Part shown: piece by piece, positions 39,696 to 48,090 of the stretch
Layout of the letters: each line of letters starts with the position of its first letter
Numbering within the stretch: the first letter of the stretch is position 1
Assembly (NCBI GenBank): GCA_045130235.1
Contig: JBGUPJ010000029.1
Span: forward strand, 10,722-74,721
Source of the DNA: UBA1756 sp045130235
GTDB taxonomy: Bacteria; Bacteroidota; Bacteroidia; Bacteroidales; WCHB1-69
DNA length: 64,000 nt
Direction of reading: 5' to 3'
Notes under the pieces: generated by a model
Told to the model about the DNA's origin: nothing
Database searches by the model: none
What the model saw: only the letters and a program-made list of their open reading frames with translations
Translations under genes and position numbers: made by a program

Positions 39696-40829
39696 CTACA
39701 GGAACAGCCGTTCGTAGTTCGCGACGGGGTTGGCGTAGATGCCAAGGAAGATTTCGCGCAGCTCGCTCGGGTCACCGACCAGCGATGCGAGGCCTTGCTC
39801 CATGTACTCCACAAAATGATCCATCTCCTCCTGCGTATATTGGTCTTTGTACCGATAGGTCTGATTCAATAGCTCGTAAGCGATGTAGTTGGTGGGCCAT
39901 AACTTGTAGTTGAGATATATCCTCTTGTCGATGATTCCGGCCAAATGCTGGAACTTTTTGTTCCGCTCGAAATGGTCGCAAAAAGTCAGTTCTTCTGAAG
40001 TGATAGCGGGGGTGATGGCAAAATGGATGTGCCCTTTGAACTGCTTAATACCGTGGAGTATGCTGTTCAAATCCTCCCCCGGTTCCTTCTCGTATTTCTG
40101 GTAGCGCGAGATAAAAAGTTCCTGCGTCTTCATAAAGTCGCAAGGCTCGTACTCGTACGACACCACCATCGGGGTGATGTTGAGCTCCGACAGGTTGTCC
40201 ACAAACTCTTTCTCGCTGCTCAAAGCAAACATTTTGAGCACCGCCATATCGGTCTTGTCGTCGCCGTCTTTGGTTCTTCCATTGCGCTGGGCTATCCAAA
40301 CCGACTGTTGTTTTTCTGTGACCGCATAGCGCATATAGGAGGACACACACATCGAGTTCTGGTAGAAGTCGCGGATGTGGCCGCCCCGCATGATGCGGAA
40401 CATCTTGTTCATCTTGCCGATGTCCACCACCAACTCACCGTCCATCAGGTTGCTGCCAAAGGTAATCTCGGTGGTCTCTATCCCACTGTCGAAAAGAAGC
40501 GTTTGCAGGATGGCGGCATCCAGCAGGATATCGCGATGGTTGGATATGAACATCCGCTTCCTGCCATCTTTGAGCGTATTGAACCCGCTGGAAGTGAGTC
40601 CGTTGGAAGTTTTCTCAATAATGGAATTGATGGCCGGATACATGATGGTAGTTTGGAAGTCGTAGATGGAGCGGAAGTTTCGAAACAGCTGCTGAACTTC
40701 TTCCACTTTTTTTCCGGGAAATAGATAGCTGACGATGGCCGGCAGGTATGGACTGTCGGCTACACGCTGCGCCGCCGCTGGTATTTCGGCATCATTGTAA
40801 GGTCGGATTTCATCAAAATTTTGTTCCAT
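39696..40829 (-). CDS. Glycerol-3-phosphate acyltransferase-like protein
   Basis: 377 aa, soluble or peripheral. An acyltransferase motif FISNHRDILLD near residues 95-104 has a His and Asp one residue further apart than the standard HxxxxD. GSNLMDGELVVDIG and AQRNGRTKDGDD follow, as in PlsB/GPAT relatives of Bacteroidota. The enzyme would transfer an acyl chain to glycerol phosphate or another alcohol. It is the last gene of a leftward run and lies 6 bp after the PaaK-like ligase gene, which suggests that the ligase product is its acyl donor, or that both act on an unusual lipid. Confidence 0.78.
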   Translation of the reverse strand: MEQNFDEIRPYNDAEIPAAAQRVADSPYLPAIVSYLFPGKKVEEVQQLFRNFRSIYDFQTTIMYPAINSIIEKTSNGLTSSGFNTLKDGRKRMFISNHRDILLDAAILQTLLFDSGIETTEITFGSNLMDGELVVDIGKMNKMFRIMRGGHIRDFYQNSMCVSSYMRYAVTEKQQSVWIAQRNGRTKDGDDKTDMAVLKMFALSSEKEFVDNLSELNITPMVVSYEYEPCDFMKTQELFISRYQKYEKEPGEDLNSILHGIKQFKGHIHFAITPAITSEELTFCDHFERNKKFQHLAGIIDKRIYLNYKLWPTNYIAYELLNQTYRYKDQYTQEEMDHFVEYMEQGLASLVGDPSELREIFLGIYANPVANYERLFL

Positions 40830-40835
40830 GGCGAA

Positions 40836-42131
40836 TTATTTTCTGTTATCAATAAATTTGATGGGCTTTCGCTTCATCTCCGGAAATTGGATGGCCCGGA
40901 TGTGGTCGATACTGTCGTAGCGGATGTCGGGGGCCACGCGCAGGCGGGCGCGGAAGCGGTCTTTCAAATCTTTGGTCATCTCCTCTTCATCGGTGCGGTT
41001 GCAGCCCACGATGACGGTCACGCTGTCGGTGCCAATCTCGTTGGAGTTCACCTCCACGATGTAATTCTCCACATACTCCACGTTATCCAGCACGTCGAAG
41101 ATGGTGGCGGGATAAAGTGTCGTTCCCTTGAGTTTGATCATCTGGTTCTTCCGGCCGATAATGGGGCTGATGCGCATGGTGGTGCGGCCGCAGGAGCAGG
41201 GCTCGTAATGGAACTGTGCGATGTCGCCGGTCTTGAAGCGCAACAGCGGCATTCCTTCCACGCCGAGGGTGGTAACGGTCAGCTCACCAGTCTCGCCTTC
41301 GGCTACGGGGTTGTCGTTTTCGTCCAGTAACTCACAGATAATCAGTTCGGGATGGTGGTGTCCGCCCTTGCCGGCTTCGCACTCGCAGAAGGTAGTGCCC
41401 ATCTCAGTGGAGGCGTAGGTGGAATAAAGGTCAATATCCCATTTCTCTTTGATACGCGCGCCCAGCAGGTTCAACGAGAAGTCCTGGTTGCGCAGGTTTT
41501 CGCCGATACAAACCGCTTTTTTGATAGAACTGTTGCGGTAGTCGATGCCGTTTTTCTCCGCGTATTGGATGATTTTCAAGATGAAGGACGGTACGCAGAT
41601 GATGGCATCGGGTTTCATGCGGCGTATGGTGTCCCACTGGAGTTCGGGGATGCCGTTGCCGACACGAATCACGCTGGCCCCCATCTTCACGATGCCGAGG
41701 AAGTAGGCGAGTCCAGCCATGAACCGCTTGTCGATGGTGGTCATCAGCTGGTAGATTTCGCCGGGATGGCCCTGGGCGCAGGTGAACGAGATGGCCTCGT
41801 TGTAGGCGAGCCGGTCGAGGTCGTGCTGCGTCATGGCAAAGGTGGTCGGGTCGCTCAACGTGCCCGATGTGGTGATGTAGTCGGCAATCTTGCTTTTCTC
41901 TACGCAGAAGAAATCCTCGTTATGCAACTGCAAGTCCTCTTTGGTGGTAACGGGAATATGCTGCAGATCTTCCAAAGTTTTGATTTTGGAGATGTCAATA
42001 TGATTTTTCGAGAAAAGATTTTGGTAGAATTTGGAACGGGAATTCAGATATTGCAAATCCTCACGCAATTTTTCCTCTTGGAATGCCTTGATGACGTTTC
42101 GGGGCTGGAATTCTATTTCGGGTTTGAACAT
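40836..42131 (-). CDS. PaaK-like adenylate-forming ligase (aryl/acyl-CoA ligase)
   Basis: 431 aa. The start at 42131 is preferred to 42188 because the earlier one lies inside the neighbouring esterase gene. Adenylation-domain motifs are ITTSGTLSDPTTFAMT (ATP-binding P-loop near 90-105), YASTEMGTT, TGELTVTTLG and a C-terminal lid with GRKNQMIKLKGTTLYP. These match phenylacetate-CoA ligases, which activate aryl or alkyl acids. A pair of Cys (CECEAG) and CSCGR could hold a metal. The substrate is unknown; an aryl acid would fit the nearby polyene-type cluster. Confidence 0.85.
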   Translation of the reverse strand: MFKPEIEFQPRNVIKAFQEEKLREDLQYLNSRSKFYQNLFSKNHIDISKIKTLEDLQHIPVTTKEDLQLHNEDFFCVEKSKIADYITTSGTLSDPTTFAMTQHDLDRLAYNEAISFTCAQGHPGEIYQLMTTIDKRFMAGLAYFLGIVKMGASVIRVGNGIPELQWDTIRRMKPDAIICVPSFILKIIQYAEKNGIDYRNSSIKKAVCIGENLRNQDFSLNLLGARIKEKWDIDLYSTYASTEMGTTFCECEAGKGGHHHPELIICELLDENDNPVAEGETGELTVTTLGVEGMPLLRFKTGDIAQFHYEPCSCGRTTMRISPIIGRKNQMIKLKGTTLYPATIFDVLDNVEYVENYIVEVNSNEIGTDSVTVIVGCNRTDEEEMTKDLKDRFRARLRVAPDIRYDSIDHIRAIQFPEMKRKPIKFIDNRK

Positions 42132-42136
42132 AATAA

Positions 42137-43003
42137 TTACTGTAAAATATTGATTTCGTGTAGCCACTCCACAAATTTGAAGCGCCATTGGGCGGCTTCT
42201 GGGGCCTTGCTATCGTCCATTCCATAGCCATGTCCGCCGGTATTGTACAGCAAAAACACATGCTGGATGTGCTGGGCGGTGAGGGCGCGGTCGAGGTTGA
42301 CGGAGTTCTGGTACATGACGACAGGGTCATCGATGGCCGTCACGAGGAAGGTGGGGGGCATGTCGGCAGGAATCTGCAACTCCATGGAGTACTGGTCCTG
42401 TTGCTCTTTGGTGTAATGGCGGGTAAGCAGGTTGCGGCGCGAACGCTGGTGGGCGATGCTGTCCTGCATGGAAACCACAGGATAGACGGGCACCACAAAG
42501 TCGGGACGGTTGCTGTACTCGCACACGAGGCCGAGGGGAGCCAGGAAGCAGGTGTCGTGATATACGCCGGCCATGGTCACGAGGTGACCGCCAGCAGAGA
42601 AGCCCATCGCTCCTACCTTGTTGGGATTGATGTGCCAGCCTTCAGCGTTGATGCGCAGGAACTGGATGGCGTGCTGCAAATCCTGTATCATGGCCGGATG
42701 GTGGTAGCCCTTGTTGCCGGTACGGTAGCGGAGCACGTAGGCGTTGATGCCCTGCGTGTTGAGCCATTCGGCTACGCCAAAACCCTCGGTCTTGATGCCC
42801 ATCAGATGGCTGTAACTACCACCAGGACAGACAATCACCGCAACACCTGTGTTGATGGAGTCGGGTGCGGGATAGCAGTGCAACTCGGTGGGCCACAGGT
42901 GGTGAGGTTTATGGTATTTCCACAATTTGATAACCTGATGCTGTGCTGCGAGCCATCCCATCGACAGCAAGCAGACGCATAAAAGGAGTATCTTTTTCAT
43001 CAT
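42137..43003 (-). CDS. Secreted alpha/beta hydrolase (acetyl-/feruloyl-esterase-like)
   Basis: 288 aa. A signal peptide (KKILLLCVCLLSMGWLAAQ) precedes an alpha/beta-hydrolase domain with the oxyanion motif VCPGGSYSHL, the nucleophile elbow GFSAGGH, the acid Asp in TAIDDPVV and the catalytic His in GGHGYG. This order is found in BD-FAE/xylan acetyl-esterase-type enzymes. It would act in the periplasm on ester groups of polysaccharides or lipids. It lies 12 bp downstream of the small unknown gene at 43016 and 5 bp before the ligase gene. Confidence 0.85.
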   Translation of the reverse strand: MMKKILLLCVCLLSMGWLAAQHQVIKLWKYHKPHHLWPTELHCYPAPDSINTGVAVIVCPGGSYSHLMGIKTEGFGVAEWLNTQGINAYVLRYRTGNKGYHHPAMIQDLQHAIQFLRINAEGWHINPNKVGAMGFSAGGHLVTMAGVYHDTCFLAPLGLVCEYSNRPDFVVPVYPVVSMQDSIAHQRSRRNLLTRHYTKEQQDQYSMELQIPADMPPTFLVTAIDDPVVMYQNSVNLDRALTAQHIQHVFLLYNTGGHGYGMDDSKAPEAAQWRFKFVEWLHEINILQ

Positions 43004-43015
43004 ATAAAGATTGAA

Positions 43016-43384
43016 TTATAAAATCTGTTTGATTTCTTCTGCGGAAAGCTGCGTGTATTTCAAGTCAGCAGGTTTTCCATCCACAATAGAAAAATCCACT
43101 CTGAACATTTCTTCATCATAAAAAGAAAGTTTAGAATGTGTGTCAGGATTGCATTCGATATAAGTTATTTTATTGATATCCAATTTCTTGGCATCGCAAA
43201 TCTGCTGAATCAGAGAGCCGCCAGCGTAGGTGATGGAAGTTCCGGGATTATCTTGGTACAATTCAGTAGTCAGAATGATAGTGGTGTCGCCCCGCTGAAT
43301 CAGTTTCAAACCGCACTTGGAGGGCATATCCCATTGGCCTGCAAAATCAAAAATCTCATCATAATATTTCGGAGGAACTTTCAT
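43016..43384 (-). CDS. Hypothetical small protein
   Basis: 122 aa, soluble, no signal peptide. It has an alternating beta pattern with KLIQRGDTTIILTTELY and ITYAGGSLIQQICDAKKLD. It sits between a radical SAM gene (25 bp) and the esterase gene (12 bp) in one leftward run, so it is likely co-transcribed. I recognise no family. The short length and the Glu/Asp-rich C-terminus would fit an accessory or substrate-binding factor, but nothing more can be said. Confidence 0.6.
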   Translation of the reverse strand: MKVPPKYYDEIFDFAGQWDMPSKCGLKLIQRGDTTIILTTELYQDNPGTSITYAGGSLIQQICDAKKLDINKITYIECNPDTHSKLSFYDEEMFRVDFSIVDGKPADLKYTQLSAEEIKQIL

Positions 43385-43408
43385 GGTAATATTTTGATTT
43401 TATGATTA

Positions 43409-44698
43409 TTAACGAAGATTTACTTTAGAAGCGGAGCGGTCCACATCTTTACCAAAAGTCTTGTTGGCCAGTTTGCGGTTGCGCGGACGGTAGGTACCAT
43501 CCTGCATCTCACGCAGCACCACGTTAGTGAACAACTTGAACATCTTTTCTTCCTGAGTCTCATCTTGGTAGAAAGATTTCCAAGCATATTCATACAACTC
43601 TTGCAATCTCTCCGGCGACATGTGTTTGGGCTGATACACCACCTGACCAGCATTGTAGTGGTCCCAGTCGTGGTCGAAGATACGGCCCTGGCGCATCAGG
43701 TCGTCGTAGGCCTTGGTGTGCGGGAAAGGAGCCAGCACGGTGAATTCGGCCAAGTCCAGATCAATCTTCAGCAGGAAGTCAATCAGGCGGAGGATGTCAT
43801 CTTCTGTCTGGTTGTCAAGCCCTAAAAGGATGGTTCCTTCCACGCCGATGCCGTAATCGTGGTAGCGTTTCACACGCTCCTTGATATAGTCGGAGGTGTC
43901 GTAAACTGCTTGATACACGTACCATGCGCCTGCTTGTGCGGCCAGATCCAGCACTTCGGGCTTGTCTTCAATGGTATGGCTGATCCATTTTTTCTTCAAC
44001 GGAATCATCTCGCGGAAGAGGTCCATTTCCCATTCGGTACACTGAGCCAATGAATTATCGACGATAAAGAGACGGTTGTTGTCGATGGTCTCGAGCTCTT
44101 CGATGGCTTTTTCCACCGGACGGGGGCGGAAGCAGCGGCCTCCGAGGTAGGAGACGGCGCAGGGATAGCAGCTGAACTTGCAGCCGCGGGAGGCATGGAA
44201 CAGGTCCACCATCTGCACACCCTTGTGGTTGTAAAGCTCCCGTTTGTAAAGGTCGCGGCGGGCGGGACCCACCAGCTCAATCGGGGGCTGTTTGCCCATA
44301 AAGTTATAGACTTTCTTCAGCTGGCCTCTCTTCAAATCCTCAAAAACCTGCTCCTGTCTTCCTTCTGCCTCGCCCAAGAAGATGCTGTCGGCATGAAGCA
44401 GTGTCTCCTCAGCGTGGAGCATGGTGGAGATACCGCCAAACATCACCTTCTTCCCTCTGCGGCGGTACTCGTCGGCGATGGCCCAACCACGCTTCACCTG
44501 AGTGGAAAGCATCATGGAGATGGCCACTGCGTCGCATTCCTCATCGAAATCCAAATCTTCCACGTTCTCATCTGTAAATGAGACATCTACATATTCGGGC
44601 AGACAGGCGGCAAAAACCACCGGACCATGAGGGGGCAGCGTGAAAGTGGTCTGCCCAGGCAGTTTTTTCCACTTGGGATATATCAGTTTGAGTTTCAT
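43409..44698 (-). CDS. Radical SAM enzyme with N-terminal cobalamin-binding-like domain
   Basis: 429 aa. Residues 1-140 form a B12-binding-type Rossmann fold (DAVAISMMLSTQVKRGW, KVMFGGISTML, FLGEAEGR) without the DxHxxG motif, as usual in class B radical SAM proteins. The radical SAM core has the 4Fe-4S motif C-x3-C-x2-C in SRGCKFSCYPCAVS. The C-terminal 80 residues are family-specific and basic. Class B enzymes methylate unactivated carbons or rearrange carbon skeletons. It lies 38 bp downstream of the methylmalonyl-CoA mutase gene, the other cobalamin-dependent enzyme here. The substrate is unknown. Confidence 0.85.
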   Translation of the reverse strand: MKLKLIYPKWKKLPGQTTFTLPPHGPVVFAACLPEYVDVSFTDENVEDLDFDEECDAVAISMMLSTQVKRGWAIADEYRRRGKKVMFGGISTMLHAEETLLHADSIFLGEAEGRQEQVFEDLKRGQLKKVYNFMGKQPPIELVGPARRDLYKRELYNHKGVQMVDLFHASRGCKFSCYPCAVSYLGGRCFRPRPVEKAIEELETIDNNRLFIVDNSLAQCTEWEMDLFREMIPLKKKWISHTIEDKPEVLDLAAQAGAWYVYQAVYDTSDYIKERVKRYHDYGIGVEGTILLGLDNQTEDDILRLIDFLLKIDLDLAEFTVLAPFPHTKAYDDLMRQGRIFDHDWDHYNAGQVVYQPKHMSPERLQELYEYAWKSFYQDETQEEKMFKLFTNVVLREMQDGTYRPRNRKLANKTFGKDVDRSASKVNLR

Positions 44699-44736
44699 TT
44701 TTCTGTAAAATATTGGATGATCAATAAAAACAGGTT

Positions 44737-46881
44737 TTATGCCTCCAAAATTTCCAAAATCTTAATGGCGCATTCGCTGATGATGCTGCCAGGACCGAAG
44801 ATGGCGGCGGCACCGGCTTTGTAGAGGAAGTCGTAGTCCTGCGGCGGAATCACACCACCCACCACCACGATGATATCCTCGCGGCCAAGCTTCTTGAGTT
44901 CTTCAATCACCTGCGGCACCAGCGTTTTGTGACCTGCGGCGAGGGAGGAGACACCCATCACATGAACGTCGTTCTCCACAGCCTGCTTGGCGGCTTCAGC
45001 CGGGGTCTGGAACAACGGACCCATATCCACATCGAAACCGATGTCGGCATAACCTGTGGCGACCACCTTGGCACCACGGTCGTGTCCATCCTGACCCATC
45101 TTGGCCACCATGATACGGGGACGACGTCCCTCTTTCTTAGCGAAAGCGTCAGCCATAGCGCACGCTTTCTTGTATGTGTCGTTGTTTTCTTGCTGTGAAC
45201 TGTACACGCCTGTAATCAAATTTATTTTCGCTTTATAACGTCCGAATACTTTTTCCATTGCGAAGGAAATCTCGCCGAGGGTGGCGCGCTTTTGGGCAGC
45301 GTCGATGGAGAGCGCCAGCAGGTTGCCCTTGCCGCTCTTCGCACACTCGGTGATGGCCTCGAGTGCAGCCTGCACCTCTTCGTTGTTACGTTTGGCGCGC
45401 AGTTCCTGCAAACGTTTGATCTGTGCTTCACGTACCACGGTGTTGTCCACCTCGAGGGTTTCAATCGGGTCTTCTTTCTCCAAACGGTATTTGTTAACAC
45501 CGATGATGCTTTCCATGCCGGAGTCGATGCGGGCCTGTTTGCGGGCAGCGGCCTCTTCGATGCGCATCTTCGGGATGCCGGTTTCGATAGCTTTGGCCAT
45601 ACCGCCGAGTGATTCCACCTCCTGGATGTGCTTCCATGCGCGGTGTGCCAGCTCGTGCGTCAGCGTCTCCACATAGTAAGAACCAGCCCATGGGTCCACC
45701 ACACGGCACACATTGGTCTCTTCCTGAATGTAAATCTGCGTGTTACGGGCGATACGAGCGCTGAAGTCGGTCGGCAGAGCGATGGCTTCGTCGAGAGCGT
45801 TGGTGTGCAGCGACTGAGTGTGACCCAGGGCGGCTCCCATAGCCTCGATGCAGGTACGGGCCACATTGTTGAACGGGTCTTGCTCGGTGAGCGACCAACC
45901 GGAGGTCTGCGTGTGGGTGCGCAAAGCCAGCGATTTCGGATTCTTCGGGTTGAAGGTGCTCACGATCTTGGCCCAGATCATACGGGCAGCGCGCATCTTG
46001 GCAATCTCCATAAAATGGTTCATGCCCGAGCACCAGAAGAAGGAGAGACGCGGTGCGAATGCATCGATGTCCAAGCCAGCCTTTACACCCGTGCGGAGGT
46101 AATCCCAACCGTCGGCCAGCGTGTAGGCCATCTCGATATCGGAGGTAGCACCTGCCTCCTGCATGTGGTAGCCGGAGATGGAGATGCTGTTGAATTTCGG
46201 CATATTCTGAGAGGTGAACTCAAAGATGTCGGCGATGATGCGCATGGAGTGTTCTGGCGGGTAGATGTAGGTGTTACGCACCATGAACTCCTTCAAGATG
46301 TCGTTCTGGATGGTACCCTGCAACTCCTCGAATTTGGCGCCCTGTTCGAGAGCGGCCACGATATAGAATGCGAGGATGGGCATCACGGCACCGTTCATGG
46401 TCATAGAGACAGACATCTTGTTCAGCGGAATCTGGTCGAAAAGCACTTTCATGTCTTCCACCGAGCAGATGCTCACGCCAGCCTTACCCACGTCGCCCAA
46501 AACGCGCTCGTGGTCAGCATCATAGCCGCGGTGTGTGGCCAAGTCGAAGGCCACTGACAGACCTTTCTGACCGGCGGCGATGTTGCGGCGGTAGAAGGCG
46601 TTGGACTCCTCTGCGGTGGAGAAACCGGCATATTGGCGGATGGTCCATGGACGCATCACGTACATGGTGGAGTAGGGTCCGCGCAAGAAAGGCGCAATAC
46701 CGGCAGCATAGTTCAGGTGCTCCATTCCTTCCAAATCTTCTTTCCCATAAACGGGTTTGCAAGGAATTTGTTCCGCCGTAAGTCGGTTAAAATCAATGTG
46801 ATTCACTTTTGACCACTCCTGAAAACTCTCGTTGCTTTTCGGGGCGGTTCTGTGAGTGACTTTACTAAAATCAGGACGCAT
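44737..46881 (-). CDS. mutB: Methylmalonyl-CoA mutase, large (catalytic, cobalamin-binding) subunit
   Basis: 714 aa, normal length. An N-terminal TIM barrel (TAEQIPCKPVYGKEDL, ending near residue 560) binds the CoA ester. The C-terminal cobalamin domain has DGHDRG near residues 596-601, whose His replaces the lower ligand of B12, and the later GGVIPPQDYDFL and FGPGS. The enzyme interconverts succinyl-CoA and methylmalonyl-CoA in the propionate pathway used by many Bacteroidota. The small subunit gene (mutA) is normally next to it, but none lies within 4 kb on either side. A TATTTTTG box lies 46 bases upstream of the ATG. Confidence 0.95.
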   Translation of the reverse strand: MRPDFSKVTHRTAPKSNESFQEWSKVNHIDFNRLTAEQIPCKPVYGKEDLEGMEHLNYAAGIAPFLRGPYSTMYVMRPWTIRQYAGFSTAEESNAFYRRNIAAGQKGLSVAFDLATHRGYDADHERVLGDVGKAGVSICSVEDMKVLFDQIPLNKMSVSMTMNGAVMPILAFYIVAALEQGAKFEELQGTIQNDILKEFMVRNTYIYPPEHSMRIIADIFEFTSQNMPKFNSISISGYHMQEAGATSDIEMAYTLADGWDYLRTGVKAGLDIDAFAPRLSFFWCSGMNHFMEIAKMRAARMIWAKIVSTFNPKNPKSLALRTHTQTSGWSLTEQDPFNNVARTCIEAMGAALGHTQSLHTNALDEAIALPTDFSARIARNTQIYIQEETNVCRVVDPWAGSYYVETLTHELAHRAWKHIQEVESLGGMAKAIETGIPKMRIEEAAARKQARIDSGMESIIGVNKYRLEKEDPIETLEVDNTVVREAQIKRLQELRAKRNNEEVQAALEAITECAKSGKGNLLALSIDAAQKRATLGEISFAMEKVFGRYKAKINLITGVYSSQQENNDTYKKACAMADAFAKKEGRRPRIMVAKMGQDGHDRGAKVVATGYADIGFDVDMGPLFQTPAEAAKQAVENDVHVMGVSSLAAGHKTLVPQVIEELKKLGREDIIVVVGGVIPPQDYDFLYKAGAAAIFGPGSIISECAIKILEILEA

Positions 46882-46926
46882 AATATTATTTTGATTTGAT
46901 ACTATTATTCATTTTAAATGAAGCGA

Positions 46927-46934
46927 CAAAAATA
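46927..46934 (-). promoter_or_regulatory. Promoter -7 box of the mutB operon
   Basis: TATTTTTG on the minus strand, 46 bases before the start at 46881. Confidence 0.5.
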
Positions 46935-46974
46935 CAAAAATGTTAGGAGTTATGGCAGATGATTTTTCATTTTT

Positions 46975-47295
46975 TTACAGACTGTCACGAATGGCGATTA
47001 ATTTCTCCCTAATTTCCCGCAACGTGGCCACCGCCTGCGCCTGTGAAGCGTGCTTGCCGTAGGACCGTTTCAGCTCATCTTTCGCCCCTTGCAAAGTATA
47101 GCCTTGTATTTTCGTCAGATTGTAAATGATTTGTATGATTTCGATGTCTTTTGGGGTGAAATATCGGTCTCCCTTTTTGTTCTTGTACGGCTTGATTTGT
47201 GTGAACTCCTTCTCCCAATATCTTAATAATGAGGTGTTCACCTTGAACATCTGCGCCGTTTCAGAAATGCTGTAATAGGGTTTGTCGAGTTGCAT
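46975..47295 (-). CDS. MerR-family transcription regulator
   Basis: 106 aa. An N-terminal winged helix-turn-helix (YYSISETAQMFKVNTSLLRY, then WEKEF) and a recognition wing with RYFTPKDIEII fit the MerR family. A short coiled coil at about 75-106 would allow dimerisation. No Cys or ligand-binding domain follows, so it is of the minimal type. MerR proteins twist spaced promoters. It lies between a secreted-protein gene and the mutB promoter region, 41 bp from the box at 46927, but its target cannot be told from sequence. Confidence 0.88.
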   Translation of the reverse strand: MQLDKPYYSISETAQMFKVNTSLLRYWEKEFTQIKPYKNKKGDRYFTPKDIEIIQIIYNLTKIQGYTLQGAKDELKRSYGKHASQAQAVATLREIREKLIAIRDSL

Positions 47296-47299
47296 AGCG

Positions 47300-48088
47300 C
47301 TATTTTTTTGTGATTACTGCCTCTTTTCCATCAAAATTCACCCAATAGGTGCCTTTGGGAAGATCTACCACGCTGACCTTTTTCGCCGTACCACGCTTTA
47401 GGAATGTGCCGTTGGCATCGTACAGCTCATAGTGCGTAACTTCCGTAAACTCAATATATTCCTTCACCTTGTCGGTCAGGAGCATGATCTTGCGGTTGGG
47501 ACATTTCAGCTTCACCACTGGCGACGACAACTCCTGTCCGCCCTCATCGGTCTGCACTATCCTAAACAGGTTCATCCCGCTGAGCTGCACGGGCAGAAAG
47601 TTCTCCGCCAACATATCGGTAGGATTTCCTAATTTCTTCATTACCACCCATTTGCCATACAACATCTGCTCCAACCGATAACTACAAGTCGCATCCATCT
47701 CCGTCGCTTTCCATTCCAACAATTTACTCTTCTTGTTATAAACGAAAGAAGGTAACGAAAATTCAGACTCTTTTATCAGACTCTCCTCATTGATAATCAA
47801 TGGATTAGTTTGAGGTAGATGAACAATTTTCACATATACAAAACTGTTCAGCTCATGCCCCTCTAATGGAATCTCAAATGCATTCGACTCATGACAAAAA
47901 TCCAACGCCTTTCCATCTACATAAACCTCTTTCACACTGAAAGTCCCATTCTCTGATGGATTTAGCACGTAGAGATTTTCTCCCGAATATTTTCCCCAAA
48001 CCGACAACTCTTCGTAGGCATTCGTCTCATCCTGCCCATAAAGGGTGATAGTCAAAAACATGAAGAGGGAGAAAAGTATTTTTTTCAT
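47300..48088 (-). CDS. Secreted protein with a type IX sorting-like C-terminus
   Basis: 262 aa. A signal peptide (KKILFSLFMFLTITLYGQ) is followed by two beta-rich regions and a last 60 residues of the pattern HYELYDANGTFLKRG and LPKGTYWVNFDGKEAVITKK. The last part resembles the C-terminal sorting domain that sends Bacteroidota proteins through the type IX system. No enzyme motif is found. It begins 2 bp after the tau-specific part of dnaX and ends 4 bp before the MerR gene. The reason for standing in a dnaX operon is not clear. Confidence 0.7.
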   Translation of the reverse strand: MKKILFSLFMFLTITLYGQDETNAYEELSVWGKYSGENLYVLNPSENGTFSVKEVYVDGKALDFCHESNAFEIPLEGHELNSFVYVKIVHLPQTNPLIINEESLIKESEFSLPSFVYNKKSKLLEWKATEMDATCSYRLEQMLYGKWVVMKKLGNPTDMLAENFLPVQLSGMNLFRIVQTDEGGQELSSPVVKLKCPNRKIMLLTDKVKEYIEFTEVTHYELYDANGTFLKRGTAKKVSVVDLPKGTYWVNFDGKEAVITKK

Positions 48089-48090
48089 AA

